64,000 nt of DNA from positions 930,001-994,000 of the forward strand of contig NZ_CP087590.1 of the NCBI RefSeq assembly GCF_015594925.2, given 5' to 3'. A program made the position numbers and the translations under genes. Source of the DNA: Vibrio sp. VB16. Its GTDB lineage: Bacteria; Pseudomonadota; Gammaproteobacteria; Enterobacterales; Vibrionaceae. The notes beneath the pieces are model-generated. The model did not search any database, had not been told where the DNA came from, and worked only from the letters and a program-made list of their open reading frames with translations. This document shows, piece by piece, positions 27,002 to 36,083 of the stretch (position 1 is its first letter; each line of letters opens with the position of its first letter).

Positions 27002-27045
27002 ACGTAATGACTAATAGTGAATATTTTTATTAGGGTTAGGGAGCG

Positions 27046-29535
27046 ATGATGACGCAGATTAATGATGGTTGGATTAAATCTACTTGTGCCTACTGTGGAG
27101 TCGGTTGTGGCATCGAAGCTCGGCCAAAATCATCTGGGGAATTGGAAGTTCGTGGAGATAATGCTCACCCCTCTAACTTTGGAAAACTTTGCACAAAAGG
27201 TATCGCACTTGGAGACACGGTAATACAAGACGGTCGCTTGTTAACTCCGATTGATAATAGTGTTGAAGGTGGTAAGTCATTGGATTGGGATACGGCCACA
27301 TCTCAGGTGGCGGCTAAATTTGCACAAGCAATTGAAACGTATGGTCCGGATTCTGTTGCTTTCTATGTATCAGGACAATTACTTACCGAAGATTATTATG
27401 TGGCCAATAAGCTTGTAAAAGGATTTATGGGGACAGGGAATATAGATAGTAACTCACGTCTTTGTATGGCCTCTTCGGTAGTGGGTCACAAACGAGCATT
27501 TGGATCTGATACCGTACCTGTCTGTTATGACGATCTTGAAAAATCAGAACTTGTAGTGATTGTTGGATCAAACTTATCGTGGTGTCATCCGGTTTTATTT
27601 CAACGTTTGAGAGTCGCAAAACAGAACAACCCATCACTAAAAGTAGTTGTGGTCGATCCGCGGAAAACGGACACATGTTCGAATTCGGATGCACACTTGG
27701 CGGTTAAGTCAGGCTCAGATGTCGCTCTGTTTAATGGTCTGCTCCGTTTTTTATCCGAACATGATCACCTCGATTCCGCCTTTATTAATACTCACACTAA
27801 CGGCTTTTCTCAGGCACTTGAGTTGGCCAAATTAGAGACAAATATCGAACGGACCACCGGTTTAACAAGAGAGGAATTAGACTCTTTTTATCGGCAGTTT
27901 GCACACGCTAAAAAAGTCGTCACTATCTATTCTCAGGGCGTAAATCAATCTAGTTCTGGCTCCGATAAGGTAAACAGCATTATTAATTGTCACCTTGCCA
28001 CCGGTAAAATAGGGAAAGTAGGTAGTGGCCCTTTCTCAGTGACAGGTCAGCCTAATGCTATGGGGGGAAGAGAAGTAGGGGCGTTAGCCAATACGCTCGC
28101 CGCACATATGGAGTTTGAAAATCCAGAACATCTCGCTACGGTAAAACAATTCTGGCAAACCGACACGTTAGCAACTAAGCCGGGACTAAAAGCGGTGGAT
28201 ATGTTTGACGCAATGGCAGAAGGAAAAATTAAGGCCGTATGGATAATGGCAACCAATCCTGTTGTTAGCCTACCCGATAGTGAAAAAATCAAACTAGCAC
28301 TAAAAACCTGCCCGTTTGTCGTCGTCTCCGACTGTATTGCCGACACGGAAACCACAAGGCTGGCTGATCTGGTTTTACCCGCTCAAGGTTGGAGTGAGAA
28401 ATCGGGGACAGTCACCAATTCAGAACGACGGATATCTCGTCAGCGTCGATTATTGCCAAGCCCTGGCATGGCTAAGCCAGATTGGTGGATAATAAGCCAA
28501 GTAGGGCAGAAAATGGGCTTTAAAGAGGCATTTAATTATCGCCATGAGGGAGAAGTGTTTCGTGAACATGCGCAGCTAACTACGCAGGGAAATAGAGATG
28601 GTCAGCGAGATCTTGACCTTATTGGATTAACCCAGTTGGACGACAAAGGTTATAGCCGTCTTACACCACAACAATGGCCAGTAAAAACGCTTCAGACAGA
28701 GATCGTTGACCAGCGTTTTTTTTCCAATGCTCAGTTTTTCACCGCTGATAAACGTGCTAGGTTCATTCCGGTTCAACATGCTTTACCAAAAAGTAGTACC
28801 AGCAGTACATTTCCATTGTTGTTGAACAGTGGACGTTCAAGAGATCAATGGCATACGATGACTCGAACAGGTCTATCAGCGCGATTGTCCGAGCATCGAC
28901 CAGAACCCTATGTGTTAGTTCACCCAACTACAGCGGCGGAATTTAGTGTCAAAAATGGACAATTAGCTAAGGTGTCTAACACCGGAGGAGAGTGTCAGGT
29001 TAGGGTTGAAGTTACGGAAGATATGGCGTTACAACATCTTTTCATTCCCATTCATTGGAATAGCATTACTGCAAAAAATAGTAAACCGTGCGACCTCATC
29101 TCGCCTCATACTGATTCTTTTTCAGGCCAACCTGAATTCAAACATACACCCGTTACGATTTGCGGTTGCCAATACCAGAGTGGAGCGGTATTCGCCTCTA
29201 AGCAGCCAATCGACTTTAATGAACTAGATTATTGGTCGAGGCAAAAAATTGAAGGGGGATACCTGTACAGAATAGAGTCCTCACTTTCTGTCTATGAGCT
29301 CTCCCAGCGTTTAAAAGAAAAATTAATTGATATCGGTGGGAGAATGCTAAGCGTTGAGACGGGCATTGTTGGTACTCAACATAAATTTGCTACTACTAGC
29401 CAATATGGGCTGTCTCAATTTGTCCTGATTCAAGCAGATATAAAAGAGTGGCAGATAAACGATGTAGTATCGGATTTTAACAACCCATTCGATACAGATG
29501 CTGAATTAACTTTTCTAGGGGAAAAGAGTGCGTAA
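27046..29535 (+). CDS. nasA: Assimilatory nitrate reductase, molybdopterin catalytic subunit
   Basis: The enzyme reduces nitrate to nitrite in the cytoplasm for nitrogen assimilation, and NirBD then makes ammonium. The 829 residues begin with a [4Fe-4S] site (Cys14, 17, 21, 49). The bis-MGD domains follow, with the presumed molybdenum-ligand cysteine in NSRLCMASSVVGHKRAFGSD (near 142), and then the C-terminal cofactor-binding barrel (LLLNSGRSRDQWHTMTRTG). There is no N-terminal signal, consistent with a cytoplasmic enzyme. The C-terminal 100 residues lack an obvious BFD-type cysteine cluster like that of Klebsiella NasA. GGGAG precedes the adjacent ATGs at 27046 and 27049. No nitrate transporter gene accompanies it. 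Confidence 0.92.
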   Translation: MMTQINDGWIKSTCAYCGVGCGIEARPKSSGELEVRGDNAHPSNFGKLCTKGIALGDTVIQDGRLLTPIDNSVEGGKSLDWDTATSQVAAKFAQAIETYGPDSVAFYVSGQLLTEDYYVANKLVKGFMGTGNIDSNSRLCMASSVVGHKRAFGSDTVPVCYDDLEKSELVVIVGSNLSWCHPVLFQRLRVAKQNNPSLKVVVVDPRKTDTCSNSDAHLAVKSGSDVALFNGLLRFLSEHDHLDSAFINTHTNGFSQALELAKLETNIERTTGLTREELDSFYRQFAHAKKVVTIYSQGVNQSSSGSDKVNSIINCHLATGKIGKVGSGPFSVTGQPNAMGGREVGALANTLAAHMEFENPEHLATVKQFWQTDTLATKPGLKAVDMFDAMAEGKIKAVWIMATNPVVSLPDSEKIKLALKTCPFVVVSDCIADTETTRLADLVLPAQGWSEKSGTVTNSERRISRQRRLLPSPGMAKPDWWIISQVGQKMGFKEAFNYRHEGEVFREHAQLTTQGNRDGQRDLDLIGLTQLDDKGYSRLTPQQWPVKTLQTEIVDQRFFSNAQFFTADKRARFIPVQHALPKSSTSSTFPLLLNSGRSRDQWHTMTRTGLSARLSEHRPEPYVLVHPTTAAEFSVKNGQLAKVSNTGGECQVRVEVTEDMALQHLFIPIHWNSITAKNSKPCDLISPHTDSFSGQPEFKHTPVTICGCQYQSGAVFASKQPIDFNELDYWSRQKIEGGYLYRIESSLSVYELSQRLKEKLIDIGGRMLSVETGIVGTQHKFATTSQYGLSQFVLIQADIKEWQINDVVSDFNNPFDTDAELTFLGEKSA

Positions 29536-29550
29536 AGGCATTTTTCTCAA

Positions 29551-29561
29551 GGACACACACC
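29551..29561 (-). repeat. GGTGTGTGTCC repeat, left copy near the RAYT gene
   Basis: On the plus strand this reads GGACACACACC, the exact inverse of the repeat at 31530-31540. The copies bracket the RAYT transposase and yfbR. On the minus strand the repeat continues into an A-rich run (GAGAAAAA), like the right-hand copies. Confidence 0.6.
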
Positions 29562-29743
29562 GCAATCCACATGTTTATTATTTGTACTAACATGTAGCAG
29601 CATTAATTTGAGTTTGTTTTAGCTGACTAACAGCACGTATTATCGTTATTTGTTAAAACAAGTAAAAATGAAGGTTTTTTGGACGAGTTAGGTTATATAG
29701 TAATTAAACGTTGCGGCAGTGATGCGAGTAATTAGGCGCTGTA

Positions 29744-30709
29744 TCAATCAATATCTAGTTGCAAAGCGCATGTGTGTTTTCGTTTGTTCAGGTGATTATG
29801 TTTTCTAAGACCAGAATAGCTTCCAACCAATGTGACACGTCTATTTTCAATACTGGTACAAGCTCTTAACCAGTGAATCTGGGTTAGTTTAAGTCGTTTA
29901 AGTATTGGGGGTAGTGCTGTGGAAATCGTTGCTTTATCTTCTCTAATCTGTCTTGCACTCCAATCGACTAATTCTAAATAGTCCATAAGCCTAAACGGAA
30001 TACCTTTGAGCATTTCGTTGTTTGGATTACCGATGAAAATAGATAACCCCGGAGCCTCTTCCAGTTGATTATTTAATGCTTCTAACCTCGTCTTAATGGA
30101 TGTGTATTCGGACGTTTCTGGTGTCTTATTTATTCCAGCTCGGATTGGGTTTAGGTCAACATAAGCCATAGCTGCAATAAGAGCTTGCTCATCCATTAGA
30201 GCCTGGCTTTTAAATCGACTTTCCCAAAAGTGACCTTTGCAACTATCTTCTTTATTGGCTCTGCAGGCGATATCATAATTAAGCTCTTTCATGAACCAAC
30301 TTAAATTGTATAGCCTAGTGCGCCAACTTTTAATGATACTTTCACAGATTCTTATTTCGGCTTGACCTAACCTTTGATTTTGTTGCCATTTCAATATCAA
30401 TTGCGGGAGTTTGTGTTCTTTGGACCAACGTTCTACCACTTCATGCATCGTAAGAGTTTTGGCTTCATTTTCGTCGACATGCAAAACTAGATGGTAGTGG
30501 TTGCTCATCACAGCATAAGCGCAAATATCAATACAATATATCGATGCCAGTGTATTAATTTTTTCTTCTATCCATCCTCTCCGATGCTCATAACTTTTAC
30601 CCGATATTGAGTCTTCGCCACAAAGAAAAGAACGCCGCACACAGCGCGATACACAATGATAGTATTGAGTTGATTTTAGGCAAACGAGCTGATTTCTAGC
30701 CGTGGTCAT
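29744..30709 (-). CDS. REP-associated tyrosine transposase (RAYT, Y1/HUH type)
   Basis: RAYTs are single-copy, IS200-related HUH endonucleases thought to mobilise short palindromic repeats. The 321-residue protein (start at 30709, GGAG seven bases upstream) has the HUH motif as His71-Tyr-His73 in AVMSNHYHLVLHVDEN. It also has the conserved Y-x-x-x-NPIRAG segment in MAYVDLNPIRAGI, as in RAYTs. A C-terminal extension of about 100 residues ends LRKHNHLNKRKHTC. The gene is intact. It sits between nasA and yfbR, where related genomes often have no transposase, so it is probably an insertion. Flanking GGTGTGTGTC repeats are listed separately. Confidence 0.85.
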   Translation of the reverse strand: MTTARNQLVCLKSTQYYHCVSRCVRRSFLCGEDSISGKSYEHRRGWIEEKINTLASIYCIDICAYAVMSNHYHLVLHVDENEAKTLTMHEVVERWSKEHKLPQLILKWQQNQRLGQAEIRICESIIKSWRTRLYNLSWFMKELNYDIACRANKEDSCKGHFWESRFKSQALMDEQALIAAMAYVDLNPIRAGINKTPETSEYTSIKTRLEALNNQLEEAPGLSIFIGNPNNEMLKGIPFRLMDYLELVDWSARQIREDKATISTALPPILKRLKLTQIHWLRACTSIENRRVTLVGSYSGLRKHNHLNKRKHTCALQLDID

Positions 30710-30855
30710 GATTAACTCCAGATACAATAAACTGCAATTGAAGTTAAACATTATGCTTATTAAAGATACTATTCAGGCGTTCGTTACATTAATGGCACAG
30801 ATAGATCAAAGCATCATTCTTTAATAATTCTTGTGGTGTATGTCCTTGATGAAAA

Positions 30856-31455
30856 TTAACCCGATATCTTATCCAAAGTCGTTGTGCAGCTATCACAAAA
30901 TATATCCATAAAGTCTTTTACTTCAGGCATGGTTTCAATGAGTTGCTCTATACGAGGGTCAAGACCTTCTTTTACGTGTAAAAACTCGTCATTATGAAAC
31001 CTAAGCTCATTCATAGTTTTGATGTAGGCAGAGAGGATATCAGCGGCTTTAACAATGGCCTTGTACTCAACATCTACATTTTTCTGGATAAGAAGATCAG
31101 AGAATTCGTCACGTAAATCTTCGGGTAAGGTTTCTAAGCATTCTTGTTCTGCAATATCTTCGAGCTTTTTGAAAGCAGCCGTAAACTCCGGATTATGGTA
31201 TTTGGTTTTGGAGTTGATGTCCTGAAGCTTTGTCTCTGAAATTTCATGATAAATAGCGACGACCGCCGCTTTCTCTGGACTTAAGTTTCCTCCATAACGT
31301 TTGTTTTTGATGACGACCAACAAATGGGCAATAACCGATACTTGATGACAATGCTCAGAGACGTTTTCTTCCTGAAAACAGTGCATTAATGCCCAGCGTT
31401 TTATTAAAGGCATACGAGTTACCCATGCCATGAATGTACTTTGCTGTGGTTTCAT
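30856..31455 (-). CDS. yfbR: YfbR-like 5'-deoxynucleotidase, divergent HD motif
   Basis: YfbR is an HD-domain enzyme that dephosphorylates deoxyribonucleoside 5'-monophosphates. The 199 residues align along the whole family: LIKRWALMHCFQEENVSEHCHQVSVIAH (metal His in SEHC), KNKRYGGNLSPEKAAVVAIYH, and KAADILSAYIKTMNEL with its conserved Asp. The central motif, normally YHDxSE, reads YHEISE here, so the metal-binding Asp is Glu. The following TGDLPTPVKY stretch is replaced by LQDINSKTKYHN. Its position downstream of alaA matches E. coli, which supports orthology despite the divergence. Activity may be altered or lost. Confidence 0.8.
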   Translation of the reverse strand: MKPQQSTFMAWVTRMPLIKRWALMHCFQEENVSEHCHQVSVIAHLLVVIKNKRYGGNLSPEKAAVVAIYHEISETKLQDINSKTKYHNPEFTAAFKKLEDIAEQECLETLPEDLRDEFSDLLIQKNVDVEYKAIVKAADILSAYIKTMNELRFHNDEFLHVKEGLDPRIEQLIETMPEVKDFMDIFCDSCTTTLDKISG

Positions 31456-31483
31456 TGATGATTCCTTTAACCGTTACAGAATT

Positions 31484-31550
31484 GGTGTGTGTCTTATTCT
31501 AAAATTTGTATCAATGATTATTCTAGTCAGGTGTGTGTCCTGTTCCAAAA
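31484..31550 (+). repeat. Two direct GGTGTGTGTC repeats upstream of yfbR
   Basis: Near-identical 21-base copies lie at 31484-31504 and 31530-31550, each GGTGTGTGTC followed by a seven-base variable stretch (TTATTCT or CTGTTCC) and AAAA. They differ at three positions and start 46 bases apart. An inverted partner lies at 29551-29561. These may be the repeat substrate of the nearby RAYT. Confidence 0.65.
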
Positions 31551-31576
31551 CATCTCGTTTAATTGACTTAAAACGA

Positions 31577-31602
31577 AAAAGGCTCCCAATAAGGAGCCTT
31601 TT
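31577..31602 (-). terminator. Terminator after alaA
   Basis: AAAAGGCTCC and GGAGCCTTTT flank a six-base loop; on the minus strand it continues TTTCGTTTT. It separates alaA from yfbR and can work in both directions. Confidence 0.9.
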
Positions 31603-31615
31603 ATCATAGATATTC

Positions 31616-32830
31616 TTACTGGCTATAGGTAGTTAAAAATCGTTCAAATCGACCAATGGCTATTTCTAAGTCTTCTACGTGCGGTAAGGTGACGATTCTA
31701 AAGTGATCCGGCTTAGGCCAGTTAAAGCCAGTGCCTTGTACTAAAAGTACTTTTTCTTGGACCAAGAAATCGAGAACCATTTTTTGGTCATCTTTAATGT
31801 TGTACATTTTGGTATCAATTTTAGGGAACAGATACATTGCGCCCTTTGGTTTGACACAGGTGATTCCCGGTATTTGAGTTATAAGCTCGAAGGCTTTATC
31901 TCTTTGCTCTAGTAAACGTCCACCGGGTAGTATTAATTCGTTAATACTCTGGTAGCCACCTAATGCTGTCTGGATAGCGTGTTGCATTGGCACGTTGGCA
32001 CACAGACGCATAGATGCGAGCATGTCTAGCCCATCAATATAGCTTTTAGCAAGATGTTTTGGGCCAGTTAAGAACATCCAGCCACTGCGGAATCCGCATA
32101 CGCGATAAGCTTTAGACAAGCCATTGAAGGTAACCATTAATACATCATCGGCTAAGCTTGCCATGGTGGTATGTGTGGCCCCATCGTAAAGGACTTTATC
32201 GTAGATCTCGTCAGCAAAGATGATCAGGTTGTTTTGACGAGCGATTTCTATCACTTCGAGTAAAAAATCTCGGCTATAGACAGCACCCGTTGGGTTGTTC
32301 GGGTTGATAAGAACAATTCCGCGTGTCTTTTTGCTGATTTTCTTTTTAATATCATCAAGATCAGGGTACCAATCAGATTCTTCATCGCATATGTAGTGAA
32401 CCGGTGTTCCGCCTGATAGCGATACACCTGCTGTCCATAATGGGTAATCTGGAGCCGGTACTAAAAGCTCATCACCGTTATTCAATAACGCCTGCAAAGA
32501 CATAACGATAAGCTCTGAAACACCGTTGCCTATATAGACATCTTCTACGTCTAAGCTGTGAATACCGCGGCGTTGATAATGTTGTACTACGGCTTTACGA
32601 GCGGAGTAGATACCTTTCGAATCGGTGTAACCTTGGGAAGTAGGTAAGTTGCGAATCACATCAACAAGAATTTCGTCGGGGGCATCAAATCCAAACGGGG
32701 CGGGATTCCCAATATTAAGCTTTAGAATATTATGACCTTCTTCTTCCATGCGTTTAGCATGTTTGAGCACTGGTCCTCTAATGTCGTAGCAGACATTATC
32801 GAGTTTTGATGACATCCCGATATTATACAT
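31616..32830 (-). CDS. alaA: Glutamate-pyruvate aminotransferase AlaA
   Basis: AlaA is a pyridoxal-phosphate enzyme that makes alanine from pyruvate and glutamate. The 404 residues follow E. coli AlaA closely: SSKLDNVCYDIRGPVLKHAKRMEEEGHNILKLNIGNPAPFGFDAPDE, INPNNPTGAVYS, FADEIYDKVLYDG and the PLP-lysine region TFNGLSKAYRVCGFRSGW, then the C-terminal arginine in DHFRIVTLP. The first few residues differ and the start MYNIGMSSK is well placed. The yfbR neighbour, on the same strand but behind a terminator, preserves the enterobacterial gene order. Confidence 0.95.
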   Translation of the reverse strand: MYNIGMSSKLDNVCYDIRGPVLKHAKRMEEEGHNILKLNIGNPAPFGFDAPDEILVDVIRNLPTSQGYTDSKGIYSARKAVVQHYQRRGIHSLDVEDVYIGNGVSELIVMSLQALLNNGDELLVPAPDYPLWTAGVSLSGGTPVHYICDEESDWYPDLDDIKKKISKKTRGIVLINPNNPTGAVYSRDFLLEVIEIARQNNLIIFADEIYDKVLYDGATHTTMASLADDVLMVTFNGLSKAYRVCGFRSGWMFLTGPKHLAKSYIDGLDMLASMRLCANVPMQHAIQTALGGYQSINELILPGGRLLEQRDKAFELITQIPGITCVKPKGAMYLFPKIDTKMYNIKDDQKMVLDFLVQEKVLLVQGTGFNWPKPDHFRIVTLPHVEDLEIAIGRFERFLTTYSQ

Positions 32831-33030
32831 GGTTCTATTCCCTTTATTTCTTATTTTACTTTATCAAATTACACCACTTTGTCGTTCCATAGTATAAAAA
32901 TCTGTTATGAATTAACAGGATGTTACTCCTTTTGGGCTATATTCCTTTACCACTAACTCAAAAGTGAGGATCTAACTTGATTTGGAGCTAGTCAGCAAAT
33001 AGAGTGCGGTGCATAATATTAGATATTGCT

Positions 33031-34359
33031 ATGAAACACTTAGAGGTAGATTTGTCTCATTTTAGTCAAGCTATTGATGAACTCGTTAATCAGGTCGCCA
33101 ACGCTAAAGAGCAAGACATAAGAATTGCTCAACCTTTGACGTGCGCACCAAATGCAGCCTGTATTGATTGGCTTGAGGTTCAACCTCATTTTCCTAAATT
33201 TTACTGGCAGTCACGCGATACCCGTGAAGAGGTCGTTGCGTTAGGAAAAGTGCACATTTTTTCTGAACCTGCACCAGCCTATACAATTCTGGGCGAAAAT
33301 CAGCGTATTTGGGGAGGAAAATCTTTTGACAACTTACCAGAAAAAGACGGTAGCGGCCTTTCGGCGTATTTCTTTCTTCCACAAATTGAACTGGTTAGAT
33401 TCGATAACAATTGGTCGCTTTGCGTGAATTTAGCGGATGATAAAGATGCGATTATCTCGGCGTTAACTATGTTATCCGCTGATGTAACGCCATTGTTGCC
33501 TATCTCGTCGCATATCCAATCTATCGTTCATGTTCCTTGTGAGCAGAAATGGCGCTATCAAATCGAAGACGTTTTAGAAAGAATTGAGCGAAACCAATTT
33601 AAAAAAGTTGTTTTAGCTAGAAAAAGCCTTATTAAACTCGATAGGTTTATTTCTGCAGCGCAGCTACTAAAATCAAGCTGGGCACAGAATAAAAACAGTT
33701 TTCATTTCTTATTCGCATTAAATGACAAGCAAGCTTTTATCGGCTCAACACCTGAGAGGCTATATAGCCGCAATGGACAGGAGCTAGAAACTGAAGCCTT
33801 AGCTGGGACGATTGGACGTGGCGACAATGCTCAACAAGATCTTGAGTTTGCGAACTGGTTGACGCATGACAAGAAAAATATTGTCGAAAATCAATATGTT
33901 GTTGATGATATTGTGGATAGGTTAACACCTTTCACGGATGAGATAGAATTGCAAAATAATGCAAAGTTGATACGCCTTAGAAAGGTTCAGCACTTAAAAC
34001 GTGAGATCCATGCCCGCCTTAAAAAGGGAATAAATGGTGTGCAGTTGCTCGCAGCATTACAACCAACGGCGGCCGTTGCTGGATTACCAAGGGAAGAGGC
34101 GATTGACTACATTCAAGAGAATGAACCTTTTTCTCGTGGATGGTACAGCGGCTCTATGGGGTATATCAGTCACCAAAAGGCAGAATTTTGTGTCGCGATA
34201 AGAAGTGCATTGGTCAGTGGTGATGAATTGCATCTGTTTTCAGGGGCTGGCATCGTTAAAGGTTCTCAAGCCGATGTGGAGTGGTTAGAACTCGACAAAA
34301 AAATGGCAACTCTGCTGAGTTTACTGGAAGAAAATAGACCTATGGGAGTCGCTCTATGA
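33031..34359 (+). CDS. menF: Isochorismate synthase MenF
   Basis: MenF converts chorismate to isochorismate, the entry step of menaquinone synthesis. The chorismate-binding C-terminal half carries QFKKVVLARKS, FIGSTPERLYSRNGQELETEALAGTIGRG, LKREIHARLKKG, LQPTAAVAGLPREEA, and SGAGIVKGSQADVEWLELDKK with the metal-binding Glu. The start is uncertain: ATG at 33031 gives 442 residues and an N-terminus like other MenF proteins, while an in-frame GTG at 33004 would add nine residues. Neither has a strong Shine-Dalgarno. First gene of the men operon, overlapping menD by four bases. Confidence 0.93.
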   Translation: MKHLEVDLSHFSQAIDELVNQVANAKEQDIRIAQPLTCAPNAACIDWLEVQPHFPKFYWQSRDTREEVVALGKVHIFSEPAPAYTILGENQRIWGGKSFDNLPEKDGSGLSAYFFLPQIELVRFDNNWSLCVNLADDKDAIISALTMLSADVTPLLPISSHIQSIVHVPCEQKWRYQIEDVLERIERNQFKKVVLARKSLIKLDRFISAAQLLKSSWAQNKNSFHFLFALNDKQAFIGSTPERLYSRNGQELETEALAGTIGRGDNAQQDLEFANWLTHDKKNIVENQYVVDDIVDRLTPFTDEIELQNNAKLIRLRKVQHLKREIHARLKKGINGVQLLAALQPTAAVAGLPREEAIDYIQENEPFSRGWYSGSMGYISHQKAEFCVAIRSALVSGDELHLFSGAGIVKGSQADVEWLELDKKMATLLSLLEENRPMGVAL

Positions 34360-36083
34360 GTCAAAATACGTTAAGTCGCCAGACCGATCAGGCCGTGCTT
34401 AATCGTATATGGTCTGAAGTCATGTTAGAAGAACTGGTTAGACTAGACGTACATCATGTTTGTATTGCCCCCGGCTCCCGTTCTACTCCACTTACTTTGG
34501 AAGCTGATAGCAATCCAGAACTCACTATTCATACTCATTTTGACGAGCGTGGTTTGGGTTTTCTTGCTTTAGGCATGGCAAAAGCAAGTCTGTCTCCTGT
34601 CGCTATCATCGTTACTTCAGGCACGGCTGTCGCGAATCTATTGCCCGCTATTGCAGAAGCTAAGCTTACGGGTGAGAAATTGGTGATATTAACTGCAGAT
34701 CGACCACCAGAGCTGATTGATTGTGGTGCTAACCAAGCGATAAATCAGATTGGTATCTATTCGAATCATGTAAATGGTAGCCTTAATTTACCAAGTCCAA
34801 CTGAAAACATACCGATTACTTGGTTGCTCTCATCTGTCGATAATCTGATGTATCAGCAAAAGCGCAGCGGTGGTGCCATTCATATCAATTGCCCATTTCC
34901 AGAGCCTTTGTATTCTGAAGTAGACAAGTCTATTTACGATGACTATTTACTGAGTGTAGACGCGTGGAAAAGCAAGGATACGCCTTACACTCGACAGATC
35001 CGAAGAGATGGTCGTGATGTCAATGATATGATCTCGTTGCAAACGCACAAGGGCTTAGTCGTAATCGGTAATGTTGATGTTGCCGATGCAGAGAAAGCAA
35101 AGGCACTAGCCAGTGCTTTAGGTTGGCCAGTGTTGTGCGACCCTCAATCGGGTCTATCGAGTGAATGGCAGCATTATGATCTCTGGTTACGAACAGAAGA
35201 TGGTAAAACCAAGCTAGGACAATGCGATCTCATTTTACAATTTGGTGCTAGGTTAGTATCAAAAACATTAAACGAATTTATCAAGAAGCAGTGTACTCAT
35301 TATGCTGCGAAGTATTATCTGATTGGCAATGAAGAAACTCGATCAAATCCTGACCATTTACCTCAAACACATATCTACTCTTGCATTGTCGCGTGGGTGA
35401 ATGATCAGTTGTTACTTAAGTTACCGTTAATCAGCCGTCATAAATCGTGGGCGGATGAGTTGAAGGTATGCACCATACAAGTGAAAAGGCTTGCGCTTGA
35501 ATGTGATGAATTTTCTGAGCTGGGTGTTGCTATCGCGATTCCTAAAATAGTCGGTAAGAAAGATTTATTTATTGGTAACAGTTTAGTTGTAAGGTTGTTG
35601 GATATGGTTACCGCTCTGTCTGGAAATCGAGCTTATACTAATCGAGGTGCATCAGGCATCGATGGATTGGTAGCCACGGCGGCAGGAGTACAGCGAATCA
35701 ATAAAGAAGCGATGCTGGTGTTATTGGGTGATACCTCACTGCTTTACGATCTCAACTCACTTTCGTTATTTAGCCATACAATAGAGCCTATTATTATTTT
35801 GGTGACCAATAACGATGGTGGCGCTATATTCGATCTCTTGCCGGTGCCACAGGAAAAGAAAACGGCACTTTACCAAATGCCTCATGGTTATCAATTCAAA
35901 TACGCAGCCAAACAGTTTGGCCTTAAATATCTCGAACCAGACAATATGAATGAGTTGATTGGTGTGGCAACTGAGCACCTTGACTCAGGTAAAGGTGCAT
36001 TGCTCATTGAAATACGAACACCTGCGGGTCAAGCTTCTGCTGACATTAAAAAATTAATACAAAGAAATCATGCTACACCATAA
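34356..36083 (+). CDS. menD: 2-succinyl-5-enolpyruvyl-6-hydroxy-3-cyclohexene-1-carboxylate synthase MenD
   Basis: MenD is a thiamine-diphosphate enzyme that joins 2-oxoglutarate to isochorismate with loss of CO2. The 575 residues show the N-terminal pyrimidine-binding part (CIAPGSRSTPLTLEAD, HFDERGLGFLALGMAKAS, TSGTAVANLLPAIAEA, ILTADRPPEL). The C-terminal ThDP/Mg motif begins GDTSLLYDLNSL and continues to VTNNDGGAIFDLLP. Conserved Glu/Arg active-site residues are in place. The ATGA overlap with menF and a 14-base overlap with menH indicate coupled translation. Confidence 0.97.
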   Translation: MSQNTLSRQTDQAVLNRIWSEVMLEELVRLDVHHVCIAPGSRSTPLTLEADSNPELTIHTHFDERGLGFLALGMAKASLSPVAIIVTSGTAVANLLPAIAEAKLTGEKLVILTADRPPELIDCGANQAINQIGIYSNHVNGSLNLPSPTENIPITWLLSSVDNLMYQQKRSGGAIHINCPFPEPLYSEVDKSIYDDYLLSVDAWKSKDTPYTRQIRRDGRDVNDMISLQTHKGLVVIGNVDVADAEKAKALASALGWPVLCDPQSGLSSEWQHYDLWLRTEDGKTKLGQCDLILQFGARLVSKTLNEFIKKQCTHYAAKYYLIGNEETRSNPDHLPQTHIYSCIVAWVNDQLLLKLPLISRHKSWADELKVCTIQVKRLALECDEFSELGVAIAIPKIVGKKDLFIGNSLVVRLLDMVTALSGNRAYTNRGASGIDGLVATAAGVQRINKEAMLVLLGDTSLLYDLNSLSLFSHTIEPIIILVTNNDGGAIFDLLPVPQEKKTALYQMPHGYQFKYAAKQFGLKYLEPDNMNELIGVATEHLDSGKGALLIEIRTPAGQASADIKKLIQRNHATP

